DNA of 64,000 nucleotides from Arachidicoccus ginsenosidivorans (GTDB lineage: Bacteria; Bacteroidota; Bacteroidia; Chitinophagales; Chitinophagaceae). The notes below the pieces were generated by a model. It made no database searches and was not told the origin of the DNA. It saw nothing but the letters and a program-made list of their open reading frames with translations. The DNA is taken from assembly GCF_007971385.1 (NCBI RefSeq), contig NZ_CP042434.1:3038001-3102000 (forward strand). The letters run 5' to 3'. Of this stretch, positions 37,931-47,643 are shown in pieces; the stretch's first letter is position 1; every line of letters begins with the position of its first letter. The position numbers were made by a program, and so were the translations under genes.

Positions 37931-38773
37931 ATGCGCATGGTAATGAGTAAACTGCTGGCTAAAACAGCACTTACACTTTCAGTAGTAGCCGTCTTTGCGA
38001 GCTGCAAAGGGGACGGAGCAAAAGAAAACAAGACAGATAAACCCGCTAAGGACAGTGTTGTTACAGTCCTAAAGCCAGGATCTTCCATTAAACTGGATCC
38101 CGCAAAAAAATACGTTTACCTCACCTGGGATGACGGCCCGCAGCCTCCAGGAACCACTAATTGTGAGGAAGTTTTTAGAGAGGAAGGGGTAAAAGCGACT
38201 TTCTTTATGGTAGGTATGCATCAGTTCAGTCCATCCAGAGAAAGAATCGTAGACACTATCCGTAACAGTTATCCACAATTTTTACTGGCAAACCACAGTC
38301 ATTCACATGGATTCAGAGATCACTACCGTGAATTCTATGCCAACCCGGACAGTGCCATGCAGGATATCTATCTGGGCGAAAAAGAGCTGAAAGTGCCTGT
38401 TAAAATCGTCAGACTGCCCGGTATGAACTCCTGGGTAGAAAACGGTAAAATCAAAGGGCCACACTCTTCATTGGAAGTTTGTAAGCGACTGGGCAGCGCC
38501 GGTTATAACGCCGTTGGTTGGGATCTTGAATGGCGCTTTGGCAGAAGATCCGTTCCCGTACAGGGTGCCGAACAAATGGCCAAAGAAGTCGAGGATATTT
38601 TAGCAGATGGAAGAACCTATGCTTCCAATGCGGTGGTTATTTTGGCGCACGACAGAATGTTCCGTGACCAATATAAAGACAGCCTGCGTAAATTTGTACA
38701 GATTCTTAAAACCCATCCGGATTACGTCTTTGAAACCATTGACCATTATCCGCTGATTCAAAAAGGGAAATAA
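37931..38773 (+). CDS. Polysaccharide deacetylase-family (NodB) lipoprotein
   Basis: This 280-residue protein has a lipobox near VVAVFASCKGDG and a NodB domain. The first motif is VYLTWDDGPQPPG (a TFDDGP-like catalytic and metal-binding motif), the second is ANHSHSHGF with the metal-binding histidines, and RLPGMNSWVENG and VVILAHDRMFRDQ follow. Members remove N- or O-acetyl groups from peptidoglycan or other polysaccharides in the envelope. WDD instead of FDD is an accepted variant. The gene is monocistronic and ends at a terminator. Confidence 0.88.
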   Translation: MRMVMSKLLAKTALTLSVVAVFASCKGDGAKENKTDKPAKDSVVTVLKPGSSIKLDPAKKYVYLTWDDGPQPPGTTNCEEVFREEGVKATFFMVGMHQFSPSRERIVDTIRNSYPQFLLANHSHSHGFRDHYREFYANPDSAMQDIYLGEKELKVPVKIVRLPGMNSWVENGKIKGPHSSLEVCKRLGSAGYNAVGWDLEWRFGRRSVPVQGAEQMAKEVEDILADGRTYASNAVVILAHDRMFRDQYKDSLRKFVQILKTHPDYVFETIDHYPLIQKGK

Positions 38774-38814
38774 TACATTGGCGACCTTCTAGGTGGTCAA
38801 CATTCGATCTTTTT

Positions 38815-38868
38815 AAAAGGCCAGACGTTCCGATATACTTCAAGTATAAGGGGCGCCTGGCCTTTTAG
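38815..38868 (+). terminator. Terminator after the deacetylase gene
   Basis: The arms AAAAGGCCAGACG and CGCCTGGCCTTTT are nearly perfectly complementary, around an AT-rich loop, with T residues following. The symmetric A run means it may also act on the minus strand. Confidence 0.8.
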
Positions 38869-39024
38869 TGGGAAGTAGACAAAGAACGATCCAGAATTTT
38901 ACTTCAGATTTCTTCCATTGGTATTTTACACTCCCCGAAAGGGGATCCGGTTCATAAAACAATAAAATTAAATTGATTTTACGGCGGACAGACCTATAAC
39001 TTTATGCCCAAAACCACTGGATAT

Positions 39025-40148
39025 TTACTTATGCAGTCCGTAAATTTCCTGCAGAAAAGTGGTAACATCTGCTACTACCTTCCCAAACCAGGGCCTATAG
39101 AGGCAAAAAGAGTGCGGTGTATCCGCAAAGGGAATAATTTTAACCTTGACGCCTTTGGCATCCATTAATTTTTTAAAATCATCTCTGCCGGCGTGCATCC
39201 GCTCTAAAGCGCTATTCAAAAAATAAAAGGAACTGTATTATTTGCAGCATAAGTCAATGGAGAGGCATCCTTCCAAAGATCCAGCCTTTGGGTTCTGGGG
39301 TAGCCCAACCACCAGGCGGAGGCACCGATTTTATCAGGATGCTGGGTTTCGGAAGCCTCAGGATGCACAAAGGACAACGTGCCGTCGATATCAATGACTG
39401 CATTGACTTTACTGGAAGTGTGCCCATTGCCCTGATCACCTTCAAACTTTTTAAGGCCGTTTGTCATACCTAAGAAAGCGGCCAGTTCACCACCTGCGGA
39501 AAAGCCAAGTACATTTATTTTGTGGCCATCAATATTAAACTTTTGCTTGTTTTTTCTGAGCCAGCGAACAGCAGCTTTCAAATCATAAACAGCCGCTGGG
39601 AAAAAAGCTTCCGTCGATAACCTGTACTCTACTGTAAAGCAGGCAAAGCCATTTGCCGCCAGGTGTTGGGCGAGCGGGATATGCTGGGACCGGTCGCCGG
39701 AGCGCCAACCACCTCCATGGATAATCAATATGGCCGGTATAGTTGCTTTTGCGTTTAGAGAAGCGGTGGGCAAAAATGCATCTATATGCAGTTTTCTACC
39801 ATGCAAATCCGCATAGACCAGGTTTCGTTTTTCTGTTACTGCTGCCGTACTGGAATCTGGAACCAGCTGAATAAAAGGATAGTGTTTAAGGTTTTTTTGA
39901 AAATCGCTAAAACTGGTATATGAAGTGTCTCGAACCCCAGTGAGCCACTCTGTATGCTGTTTTATTAGTGGCTTTGATGTTGGGGGGCTTACCGCTGAGT
40001 TGACTTGTGCCTGTACCTGGAAGGCTCCAGGCAACATTAGTAGGAGTATGGCGCAGATCCAACCTGCGCGTTTGAAATGAGATCCAGGATGAAGGTTCGC
40101 TGATCTATGCAAATTGTGCGGTATAACTCGTTTAAGAAAGGGCTTCAT
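39025..40148 (-). CDS. Alpha/beta hydrolase (esterase-like), one frameshift as sequenced
   Basis: The first piece (39216-40148) has a signal-peptide region (ICAILLLMLPGAFQVQA) and esterase motifs: the oxyanion hole AILIIHGGGWRSGDRSQH, the nucleophile GFSAGGELAAFLG, and WRSGD-type spacing typical of BD-FAE and carboxylesterases. It ends NTVPFIF. One A is missing in a run at 39218-39223. The other frame continues LNSALERMHAGRDDFKKLMD and ADTPHSFCLYRPWF, carrying the catalytic histidine, to 39025. Restored length is 374 residues. A role in polysaccharide ester or small-ester cleavage fits the neighbouring deacetylase, but the substrate is not readable. Confidence 0.85.
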
Positions 40149-40597
40149 CGTTGTTGTGCTATTATTTATTTGGTTTAAATCTTTAAAGATACCTATCTAT
40201 TTTACCTTTATTGTGGGGTTACAGGCATAATTTGGCAAATTTTCCCATTTATTTGTCCACTTTATTGTCAAATTCAATGATATGATTGTAAATTCTCAAA
40301 ATACTGTCCAGTTCTCAATTTAACCCCTTGATTTGATTTACAGATCATCTTATAAAGCTGTTTATGTTAATTTCAAATGATTGTCGGCTCTTAATTTAAT
40401 TTAATTTAATTTGATATGACCATTTTTCCCTTATAATTGGCCGCTCAGTATTTCTTATTTTATTATCACTAAAAAAGCCTTGATCCGTCCTAAAATAACT
40501 TCTCCACTTTTTTAACGATACTTCTCTTAACTATTGTTATTTTAAAAACAGCTTTTGTCCTGTTTCTTAAATAAGTTAAAAAGCGAAAAATTGTAAA
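40149..40597. other. AT-rich gap of 450 bp with a short (TTAAT)n repeat
   Basis: No gene is supported. Near 40393-40415 there are about four direct copies of a TTAAT unit. The region precedes the hydrolase start on the minus strand and the end of a small gene. Confidence 0.4.
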
Positions 40598-40866
40598 TTA
40601 ACCGGTATGCTCATTTGTAATAGGGCCCATAACATGGATCATAGCAGGTACCAATTTTTTAAAGAATTCATTTTTTGATCTAGCGTTGTCTACCTGTAAA
40701 TAAATGTGTATAAATCTCTCATCAGCATTATCTAGAAAGTACCGACCCTTCTGGGAGCTACAATTTGAATATTAGCTCCGGCATTTAAATTCATCTTGAT
40801 GCGTTTAATTTCACGGATTGCATAAAAAATAGTTTTAGAGGCGATTTGTCTAGCTACATTTTGCAT
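40598..40866 (-). CDS. Small unrecognised protein, one frameshift as sequenced
   Basis: From the ATG at 40866 the frame reads MQNVARQIASKTIFYAIREI, then NLNAGANIQIVAPRRVGTF and a stop. If one T is restored (AAA at 40736-40738 on the plus strand) it continues LDNADERFIHIYLQVDNARS and KNEFFKKLVPAMIHVMGP to a TAA at 40598. The restored length is exactly 89 residues. The coherent continuation and codon-multiple length support a real gene. I do not recognise the family. The protein is basic at the start and amphipathic, without signal peptide. It is directly preceded by a nested palindrome. Confidence 0.55.
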
Positions 40867-40915
40867 TTAACAATTTTATTATTGTCAAAATTAATGACAA
40901 TTTTTTTATTGTTAA
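40867..40915. promoter_or_regulatory. Nested palindrome in the leader of the small gene
   Basis: Two inverted repeats share one centre at 40891. The outer arms TTAACAAT and ATTGTTAA lie at 40867-40874 and 40908-40915. The inner arms ATTGTCA and TGACAAT lie at 40881-40887 and 40895-40901. The site abuts the ATG at 40866, so it covers the translation start region. It may be an operator or a structured leader. Confidence 0.5.
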
Positions 40916-41076
40916 AATGCCGGGAGACGTATTTAATATCATGGTTGACAATCAGCTGTTTAAATTACAAATTATAGATACAATGGAGCAGATATCTGGT
41001 CTTTGAGAACCAGCTGTTTAGTAGATAGATTTAAATGCATTTAGATAGACAAATTATTTTTCTGAGGCGCTACTAT

Positions 41077-42009
41077 CTATTTTTGTTCCTTTAAAGTTAC
41101 TGCCCCTTTGCCAATATGTAGTGTATGGCGTGCGCCGCATTTTAAGGCTATATTGGCACTTTGATGCCCGACAGGTATATCAAAAGCCACTGGCAGATCA
41201 CTAGGGATCGCATCCATAATGATCTCTGTCATGGTCTTGCCAAAAGGTCTGGTTGTATCCTTGGTAGAAGAAAAATCACCCACCAGTAAGGCGGCTATTT
41301 TATGGAGCCAGCCAGCTCGTTTCAGCTGCCATAAATACCGGTCAATGGTATAAAAATGTTCACCAACGTCCTCAATAAAGAGAATTTTACCTTTCAGATC
41401 AGGCTCAGAGACAGATCCGACACTATGCGCTAAAAGGCAAAGATTGCCGCCAATCAGTTCCCCTGTGACTTTACCTGTTCTATTAGCTGGATGTGGGGCG
41501 AACTTGTAATTGCTCAGATTCCCTTTTAGTGCTTTATGTAAATAGCTAAGATAACTGGTGTCTTGATCTGACATAAAAGCTGCTGCCATGGGGGCATGCA
41601 AAGAGGCCACTTTTACTTTACTATTCAGATGCAAATGCAAAAGCGTAATATCACTATAGCCAATCACCCATTTAGGCGATTTTTTAAAAGCCTTAAAATC
41701 CAGCTGATCAATAATGCGGCTCATTCCGTAGCCACCACGGGCACATAAGATTGCTTTTACCGCTGGATTATCCAGTGCCAGTTGCAGGTGCCCTGCGCGA
41801 ATCGCATCTGATCCTGCAAAATAATTGCCGGAGTCAGCGCCCACAGTGTCCTGATCTACAAAAACCTGATATCCCCATGCCTGTAAAGTCTTTACGCAAT
41901 CTTTGGTTCTTTTTAGCTCTATGTAACCTGAAGGACCAACCATAGCAATCAGGTCATTTTTTTTAAGTGCGGGTGGTATTCGTATGGGCATAAGTTGTAA
42001 TTGATTCAT
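41077..42009 (-). CDS. LD-carboxypeptidase (S66) paralogue 1
   Basis: This S66-family peptidase is of the LdcA/MccF type (murein tetrapeptide LD-carboxypeptidase-like). MVGPSGYIELKRTKDCV begins the fold, ARGGYGMSRIIDQLDF follows, and YSDITLLHLHL contains the Ser nucleophile in GYSD. FIEDVGEHFYTIDRYLWQL carries the glutamate, and VGHQSANIALKCGARH the histidine of the triad. These enzymes cleave the LD bond of muropeptides in recycling, or hydrolyse related amide antibiotics. The start could be 42009 or 42021. It is the second gene of a pair; the partner stop lies 12-24 bp away. Confidence 0.85.
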   Translation of the reverse strand: MNQLQLMPIRIPPALKKNDLIAMVGPSGYIELKRTKDCVKTLQAWGYQVFVDQDTVGADSGNYFAGSDAIRAGHLQLALDNPAVKAILCARGGYGMSRIIDQLDFKAFKKSPKWVIGYSDITLLHLHLNSKVKVASLHAPMAAAFMSDQDTSYLSYLHKALKGNLSNYKFAPHPANRTGKVTGELIGGNLCLLAHSVGSVSEPDLKGKILFIEDVGEHFYTIDRYLWQLKRAGWLHKIAALLVGDFSSTKDTTRPFGKTMTEIIMDAIPSDLPVAFDIPVGHQSANIALKCGARHTLHIGKGAVTLKEQK

Positions 42010-42033
42010 TGTAATATGCAAAAAAAGGCTTGG

Positions 42034-43119
42034 TTACAGCTCCGTTAAAGTCGTTCCGATGGTAGTAACGTCCAGCCGGTGGGGTACCCCGCATTTGAGT
42101 GCATAGTTTTCCACAATATGTCCGACCGGAAAATCAAAAGTAACTGGATAGTTGTATTCCTTTACTTTTTCCATGACCAACTCGTAGATAGACTTATTCA
42201 TTTCATCATTAGGATCACGTTGCGGCGTACGGATCATAGCACCAATAATCAATCCTTTTAAGTGCTTTAGCTGTCCGGTACGTTCCAGGTTCCAGAGCAT
42301 GCGGTCCATATTATATAAATATTCATGGGTTTCTTCTAAAAACAGGATTTTGCCGGCTGCCTCAAGACTGGACCGGGTACCGGAAAGATTCTCAATGGTG
42401 CGCATATTGCCGCCAATTAATTCCGCTTCAGCGCTACCGGATCTGTTCATAGGATTCATAAGACTTCGGTAATGCATCTTTTGTGTATTCATCAGGGCAT
42501 CGCGGATAGAATCAATCGTTGCCTTTTGTTGTTCGGTCGCTTTATCCCAGTTATCCGGGAAGCTGTTACACATTTTAGAATGCAAAGTGGCCATATGATA
42601 GTTATGGGCGATATGCATATGAAATACAGTCGCATCACTAAAACCAATAATCCATTTAGGATTTTTATTCAGGGAGGAAAAATCAATACGGTCGATAATT
42701 CTGACGGCTCCATAGCCGCCCCTGGCACAAAGAATGGCCTTAATGGCAGGATCCTCCAGCATTAGCTGAAAATCAGTGGCACGCTGCTGATCCGTTCCTC
42801 CAAAAGTACCATCTTTAAGACCAATAGTCTGCCCCGTTTTAAAGGTCAGCCCCCAGGATTTGATCCGGCTAATGGCCGGCAGTAGTTCTTTATATTGAAT
42901 ATGTCCCGAAGGACTGGTAATACCGATGCAATCTCCCTTTTGCAGGTATGGCGGAATTTTTGAAGCGGACCTGAGTGCCAAGTCTCCAGTATTGAACGAC
43001 TGATTGTCATCAGGACTCAGTTTTTGATGCGTATTCATTGCACCGAGTAAGGCATTTTTACTGCACAAACTAAGCGGGAGCAATGCGCCCGCTGTTTTTA
43101 GAAATTTAGATCTGTCCAT
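42034..43119 (-). CDS. LD-carboxypeptidase (S66) paralogue 2
   Basis: This 361-residue protein is the upstream paralogue of its neighbour. Its N-terminus (MDRSKFLKTAGALLPLSLCS, then KNALLGAMN) may be a signal peptide or anchor. Family motifs are ITSPSGHIQYKELLPAISRI, ARGGYGAVRIIDRIDFSSLN, GFSDATVFHMHIAH with the serine, FLEETHEYLYNMDRMLWNLE, and FPVGHIVENYALKCGVPH with the histidine. One copy being exported and the other apparently cytosolic suggests roles on both sides of the membrane. It starts the two-gene operon. Confidence 0.87.
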   Translation of the reverse strand: MDRSKFLKTAGALLPLSLCSKNALLGAMNTHQKLSPDDNQSFNTGDLALRSASKIPPYLQKGDCIGITSPSGHIQYKELLPAISRIKSWGLTFKTGQTIGLKDGTFGGTDQQRATDFQLMLEDPAIKAILCARGGYGAVRIIDRIDFSSLNKNPKWIIGFSDATVFHMHIAHNYHMATLHSKMCNSFPDNWDKATEQQKATIDSIRDALMNTQKMHYRSLMNPMNRSGSAEAELIGGNMRTIENLSGTRSSLEAAGKILFLEETHEYLYNMDRMLWNLERTGQLKHLKGLIIGAMIRTPQRDPNDEMNKSIYELVMEKVKEYNYPVTFDFPVGHIVENYALKCGVPHRLDVTTIGTTLTEL

Positions 43120-43431
43120 TGCTTATCACTTATCACCTAGCGTTTTATGGGCTACAATTAATGTTCCTATTATCTTACTTAATTAGATCGACGCCTTTTC
43201 AGGTATTCCTCTGTCCGGATGGTCGAATATTAGTATTAATAAGGCCACAGGGTGAAGGTAATAAAAATTGTGATTGCCCACGTGATGAAGGTTGTAAACC
43301 TTTCAGTTTCAGATAAAAAAGAAAGAACAACCGAATCTAACGAATGTTTGTGCGACCCGTTGAATAGAATTTACGCAAATTTGCGTATCTTTCCGACGTG
43401 CAACTGAAAACCCCAAATTTTCTCTAGTTCA
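43120..43431. other. 312-bp divergent intergenic region between S66 operon and lacI-type gene
   Basis: It lies between two divergently transcribed units. It contains the palindrome at 43372-43387 described separately. Other than that no gene is seen. Confidence 0.5.
43372..43387. promoter_or_regulatory. Perfect 16-bp palindrome, candidate LacI-type operator
   Basis: TACGCAAATTTGCGTA is a perfect dyad located 45 bp before the start codon of the LacI-type gene. LacI-family regulators bind palindromes of about this length, so autoregulation is likely. A TATCTTTC overlapping its right end could be a Bacteroidota -7 element. Confidence 0.6.
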
Positions 43432-44442
43432 ATGAGTAAACAAGCCACTATTAAAGAAATCGCCAAGAAGCTTGGTGTATCCATATCAACAGTATCCAGG
43501 GCACTCCATGATCATCCCAGCATTGGTTTAAGAACCAAAATGCGGGTGCAGGAAGTGGCCAAAGAATTAAACTATGAGCCCAATCAGGCAGCGATTCAGT
43601 TTAAAATGGGTAAGACTTTTACTTTGGGGGTGATCCTGCCGGAGTTGACCGAGAATTTCTTTTCCCAAGCCATCAGTGGGATTGAAGATGTGGCTTTTGA
43701 GAATAACTACAATGTGTTATTTGGCCAGAGCCATGACGATGTAGAAAAAGAAAAACAGATACTGGCTACTTTTATTAAAAACAGAATCGATGGCCTTTTG
43801 GTATCGCTTTCTAAATCCACGCGCAATATTGAACATTTTCAAAAACTAAGCAACTACAATATACCAGTTGTTTTCTTTGACAGAGTGCCAAAAGAAGAGG
43901 ATACCTATACGGTTTCCTGCGACCTTTTTAAAAGCTCCATCAAAATTGTTGATTTTCTGTGGGACCAGGGACATCGTCATATTGCTTTATTAAAAGGGCC
44001 ACAAACCCTTACGGCGACCAATGAACGCATGCGGGGCTTCATGGAAGGTCTAAGTAGAAAAAGAGCGAAGACCGACCCTTCTTTGTTTTCTTCTTCCGAT
44101 CTGACAAAAGAGAGCAGCTGGAGCGCGATGAAAGATATTTTATCCCAGAAAAACAGACCTACTGCCGTAATCGCCTTTAATGATTATGTAGCGCTGGATG
44201 CCATGCAGTATGTCAAAAGACATACAGATCTGGTGATCAATAAGGATATCTGCTTTGTCAGCTATTCCAATCTGCCTATGCGCAGCTATCTGGATACACC
44301 GCCACTGGTTTCTATTGAGCAGTTTCCTTATGAGCAGGGCAGAAAAGCCACAGAAATGTTGATGGCTGTCATGAATGGTGAAGACTTGGAAACCAAGCAA
44401 ATCGTGCTGGATGGCGAGCTGATTGCACTACGAGAAGAGTAG
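43432..44442 (+). CDS. LacI-family transcriptional regulator
   Basis: This 336-residue regulator has an N-terminal helix-turn-helix (TIKEIAKKLGVSISTVSRAL) followed by HDHPSIG and a hinge helix near NYEPNQAAIQFK. The periplasmic-binding-protein-like effector domain follows with GVILPELTENFFSQAISG, RIDGLLVSLSK, VVFFDRVPKEE and TAVIAFNDYVALDA. The effector is probably a sugar or sugar derivative. No transport or catabolic operon is immediately adjacent, though the GH36/GH27 cluster lies 14 kb away. It ends before a terminator shared with pcrA. Confidence 0.92.
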   Translation: MSKQATIKEIAKKLGVSISTVSRALHDHPSIGLRTKMRVQEVAKELNYEPNQAAIQFKMGKTFTLGVILPELTENFFSQAISGIEDVAFENNYNVLFGQSHDDVEKEKQILATFIKNRIDGLLVSLSKSTRNIEHFQKLSNYNIPVVFFDRVPKEEDTYTVSCDLFKSSIKIVDFLWDQGHRHIALLKGPQTLTATNERMRGFMEGLSRKRAKTDPSLFSSSDLTKESSWSAMKDILSQKNRPTAVIAFNDYVALDAMQYVKRHTDLVINKDICFVSYSNLPMRSYLDTPPLVSIEQFPYEQGRKATEMLMAVMNGEDLETKQIVLDGELIALREE

Positions 44443-44519
44443 GAGGCAGATAAACCCATTCGGGTTTATCCGGGATAGGCTTTACATTTCTACATACCCA
44501 AGAAAATACTCTATAAAAT

Positions 44520-44571
44520 CCTAAAAGCATAAATGGAGTCGGTAAACACCGACTCCATTTATGCTTTTAGG
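44520..44571. terminator. Bidirectional terminator with perfect 24-bp arms
   Basis: CCTAAAAGCATAAATGGAGT plus CGGT on the left and its exact complement on the right enclose a 4-nt loop (AAAC). It lies between the convergent lacI-type and pcrA genes. Confidence 0.85.
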
Positions 44572-44586
44572 AAGATTCATAATACT

Positions 44587-47018
44587 TTATTCTATGATCC
44601 TTAATTTAGCATAATTCAGCATTATTTTCTTCTCTCCATTGGTGCTAAAATCTACGGTGGCAATCCTGTTGTGGGCAGCACCTTCCATCTTAATGACGGT
44701 GCCAAAACCAAATTTCAGATGCTCTACCTGCATACCCTCCAGTAAACCGCTGGTATCACTGGGAACAAAATCACCTTTAGGAACATGGACATTGACCTTT
44801 TGCTGCGGCGGAGCCTGCGTAGGGAGCACGGTCGGTTTATAAGTCTGCTTTTTCTTGGCAGGCGGGGACCATATTTACGTGCGGCAGCAGCGGCGTCATT
44901 ATGACCATTACTACTACCGGCACCGCCACTGCGGCTAAAACCTCCGCCAAAAGTACTTTCTCCCCTGGAGCTATTGCCAAATCCGCCATATCCACTACCG
45001 GTACCCCCTGAATAACTCTTGTCGATATAATCATTGGGCAGTTCCTCTAAGAATCTGCTGGGGTCATTGGATACAAGATTACCAAAACGGTACCTACTGT
45101 TGGCATGCGTCAGCCAGAGCTTTTCTTTGGCCCGGGTAATGGCCACATAGAACAGCCGGCGTTCTTCTTCCAGCTCTTCTCTGGTATTGATACTCATGCC
45201 ACTGGGGAAGATGGTCTCTTCTACGCCTCCGACAAAAACCACCGGGAATTCCAGGCCTTTGGCAGCGTGGATGGTCATTAATTTTACAACGTCGGCATCT
45301 TCTTTATCCTTGTCCGCATCTGTTAGTAATGTTATTTGCTGCAGATATAATCCCAGCGTAGTCGCATTTTGCAGGGTCTCATCTGTTATATCGTCCTGAA
45401 CGGTGCCTTCTTCATCAATCTGAGATAGGTTTTGTTGTTGATCTGTCCATTCTTTGATGGAGTTGAGCAGTTCCTGGACGTTTTCATAACGCGCCAGGCC
45501 TTCAACCGTTTTGTCGTTGAACAATTCTTTAACCAGCCCGGTATGCTTGCCTACTTCAAAGGCAATCTCGTAGGCATTTTTATGGGTTTGCAGCGACTGG
45601 AAGTACTGCATCATGGTCATGAACTTTTTAACGGCTTCCAATGCAGCACCTTTCAGGCCTGTTTCCCCTACGCGCAGCAGCACATCCCATAAGGTCAGGT
45701 TATGCTGGTTGGCGATCGTCAGCAGTCTTTCCATGGAAGTCTTGCCGATGCCCCTGACCGGATAATTAATAATGCGTTTAAGCGCTTCCTCATCACGAGT
45801 GTTGGCGATAACCCTTAGATAGGCGACATAATCTTTGATCTCTTTTCTTTGGTAAAAGCTTAGTCCTCCATATATCTTATAGGCAATGCCCGTTCTTCTG
45901 AGGTTTTCCTCATAGGCACGGCTTTGTGCATTGGTGCGGTATAAAATGGCAAAATCATTATTATGGTAATGATTGCGCAGCTTTAATTCCTGGATCATCG
46001 TGGACACGTACTTGCCTTCTTCATTATCAGTCATGGTGGCGACCACTTTGATCGTATCCCCTTGTTCTTTGTCTGTCCAAAGATCTTTTGGTATCTGCCC
46101 TTTATTCTGGCGGATGACCGTATTGGCCACCTCGATAATATTTTTAGAGCTACGGTAATTTTGTTCCAGTTTAACCACTTTTACGTCATCATAGTCTTTT
46201 TGGAACTGCAAAATATTTTCAATAGTAGCGCCACGGAAGCTATAAATACTCTGGGCGTCATCTCCCACCACACAAATATTTTCATGGGCGGCAGCCAAAA
46301 GCTTGGTGATCTGGTATTGAACCGCATTGGTATCCTGATACTCATCGATTAACACATACCTGAATTTGTGCTGGTATTTAAGTAAGACCTCCGGAAAAGT
46401 ATTAAGTAGCTCATACATTTTGAGCAACAAATCATCAAAATCCATCGCGCCATTTTTATAGCACCGCTCAGCATATAATTTATAGATCCTTCCAATGGCA
46501 GGGCGATTGGTGCGCTGGTCTTCCTGTTGCAGGTAGTAATCTTCCTGGTATTGCAGCGGTCCGATAAGCGAACTCTTCGCCTGGGAAATTCTGCTGAGCA
46601 CCACATTGGGTTTGTACTGTTTGTCATCCAATTCCATTTCTTTGACAATGGCCTTGATCACACTTTTACTGTCATCCGAGTCGTAGATCGTAAAACTATT
46701 CGGATAGCCCAGTCGGTGCGCCTCTCCTCTTAAAATGCGGGCAAATACGCTGTGGAAAGTACCAATATAGAGATTGCGGGCTTCGTTGTTGCCCAGCATT
46801 TTTTCGATACGTTCCTTCATTTCTGCGGCTGCTTTATTGGTAAAAGTCAGCGCCAATATATTAAAGGCATCCACCCCTTTGGCCATTAAATGTGCGATAC
46901 GAGTCGTCAGTACTTTGGTCTTGCCGCTGCCTGCGCCCGCTACAATCATCAGTGGCCCATTGATATGTGTGGCTGCTTCGTGTTGTCTGTCGTTGAGTCC
47001 TTTTAAATAATCTTGCAT
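44587..47018 (-). CDS. pcrA: UvrD/PcrA-type superfamily 1 helicase, one frameshift as sequenced
   Basis: This is a full-length UvrD/PcrA helicase with MIVAGAGSGKTKVLTTRIAH (Walker A near residues 27-35), LTFTNKAAAEMKERI, VLIDEYQDTN (DExx box), VVGDDAQSIYSFRGA, and the later block MTIHAAKGLEFPVVFVGGVE, then EERRLFYVAITRAKEKLWL. The main frame ends with a shifted basic tail. One G is missing (plus strand) at 44864-44867, and the other frame carries PPAKKKQTYKPTVLPTQAPP and the C-terminal Tudor-like VEHLKFGFGTVIKMEGAAHN, ending at 44587. Restored length is 810 residues. It unwinds DNA in repair and at stalled transcription complexes. Confidence 0.92.
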
Positions 47019-47643
47019 AGGGCCTGCAAGATACCAAAAAAACAGCAGCCCTTACCAGTTGTGTGTACCTTCCAGCCCCAAATCGGCTGATATATTTATG
47101 CACAAATTGTTTATTGTAATAATTTCAGCTATCCGGCTTTAAATGGAAGGTAAATTGATTATAAAATCAGGTTAAAATCAATAAGATATCTATGAATGTT
47201 TATACTTATGTAATGTGGTGCAGTTTGACGGCAGTTGCAGTTATCTATGCTAAATAATAAGGACACTAGAAAGCAACTGTACCGGAGATTGGTTGTTACT
47301 GACCTTTAAATGAAATTGCAGATTAATTTAGAAGCAATAGAGTGTCAATTTTGTGTATTTTTATAGCGATCTATAGCAATAGGGCTATAAAAAGATGCAT
47401 CGATGGTTATTTTGGGGCTTTTATAGCGGAAGGTAGTAAGGAAGGTAAGGTCAGATCAGGTCAGAGCGGATCTGGCGTTTCCGGACTTATTTTTGGCAGG
47501 CGTCTTCAATTTGCTTGCTATAGAATGGAGAAGTCTCCAAAGGATCTAGTTTGTATCAAATATCTTCGCTGTGTTGGTCGTTAAAAAAAATGAATCAACT
47601 TATTTTTGTTGAAATTAATATTAGATATCAAATATTAAATAAT
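47019..47643. other. 625-bp gap upstream of the phosphoesterase, no gene recognised
   Basis: No convincing coding frame. AT-rich leader of two divergently transcribed genes (pcrA and the phosphoesterase). Confidence 0.4.
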
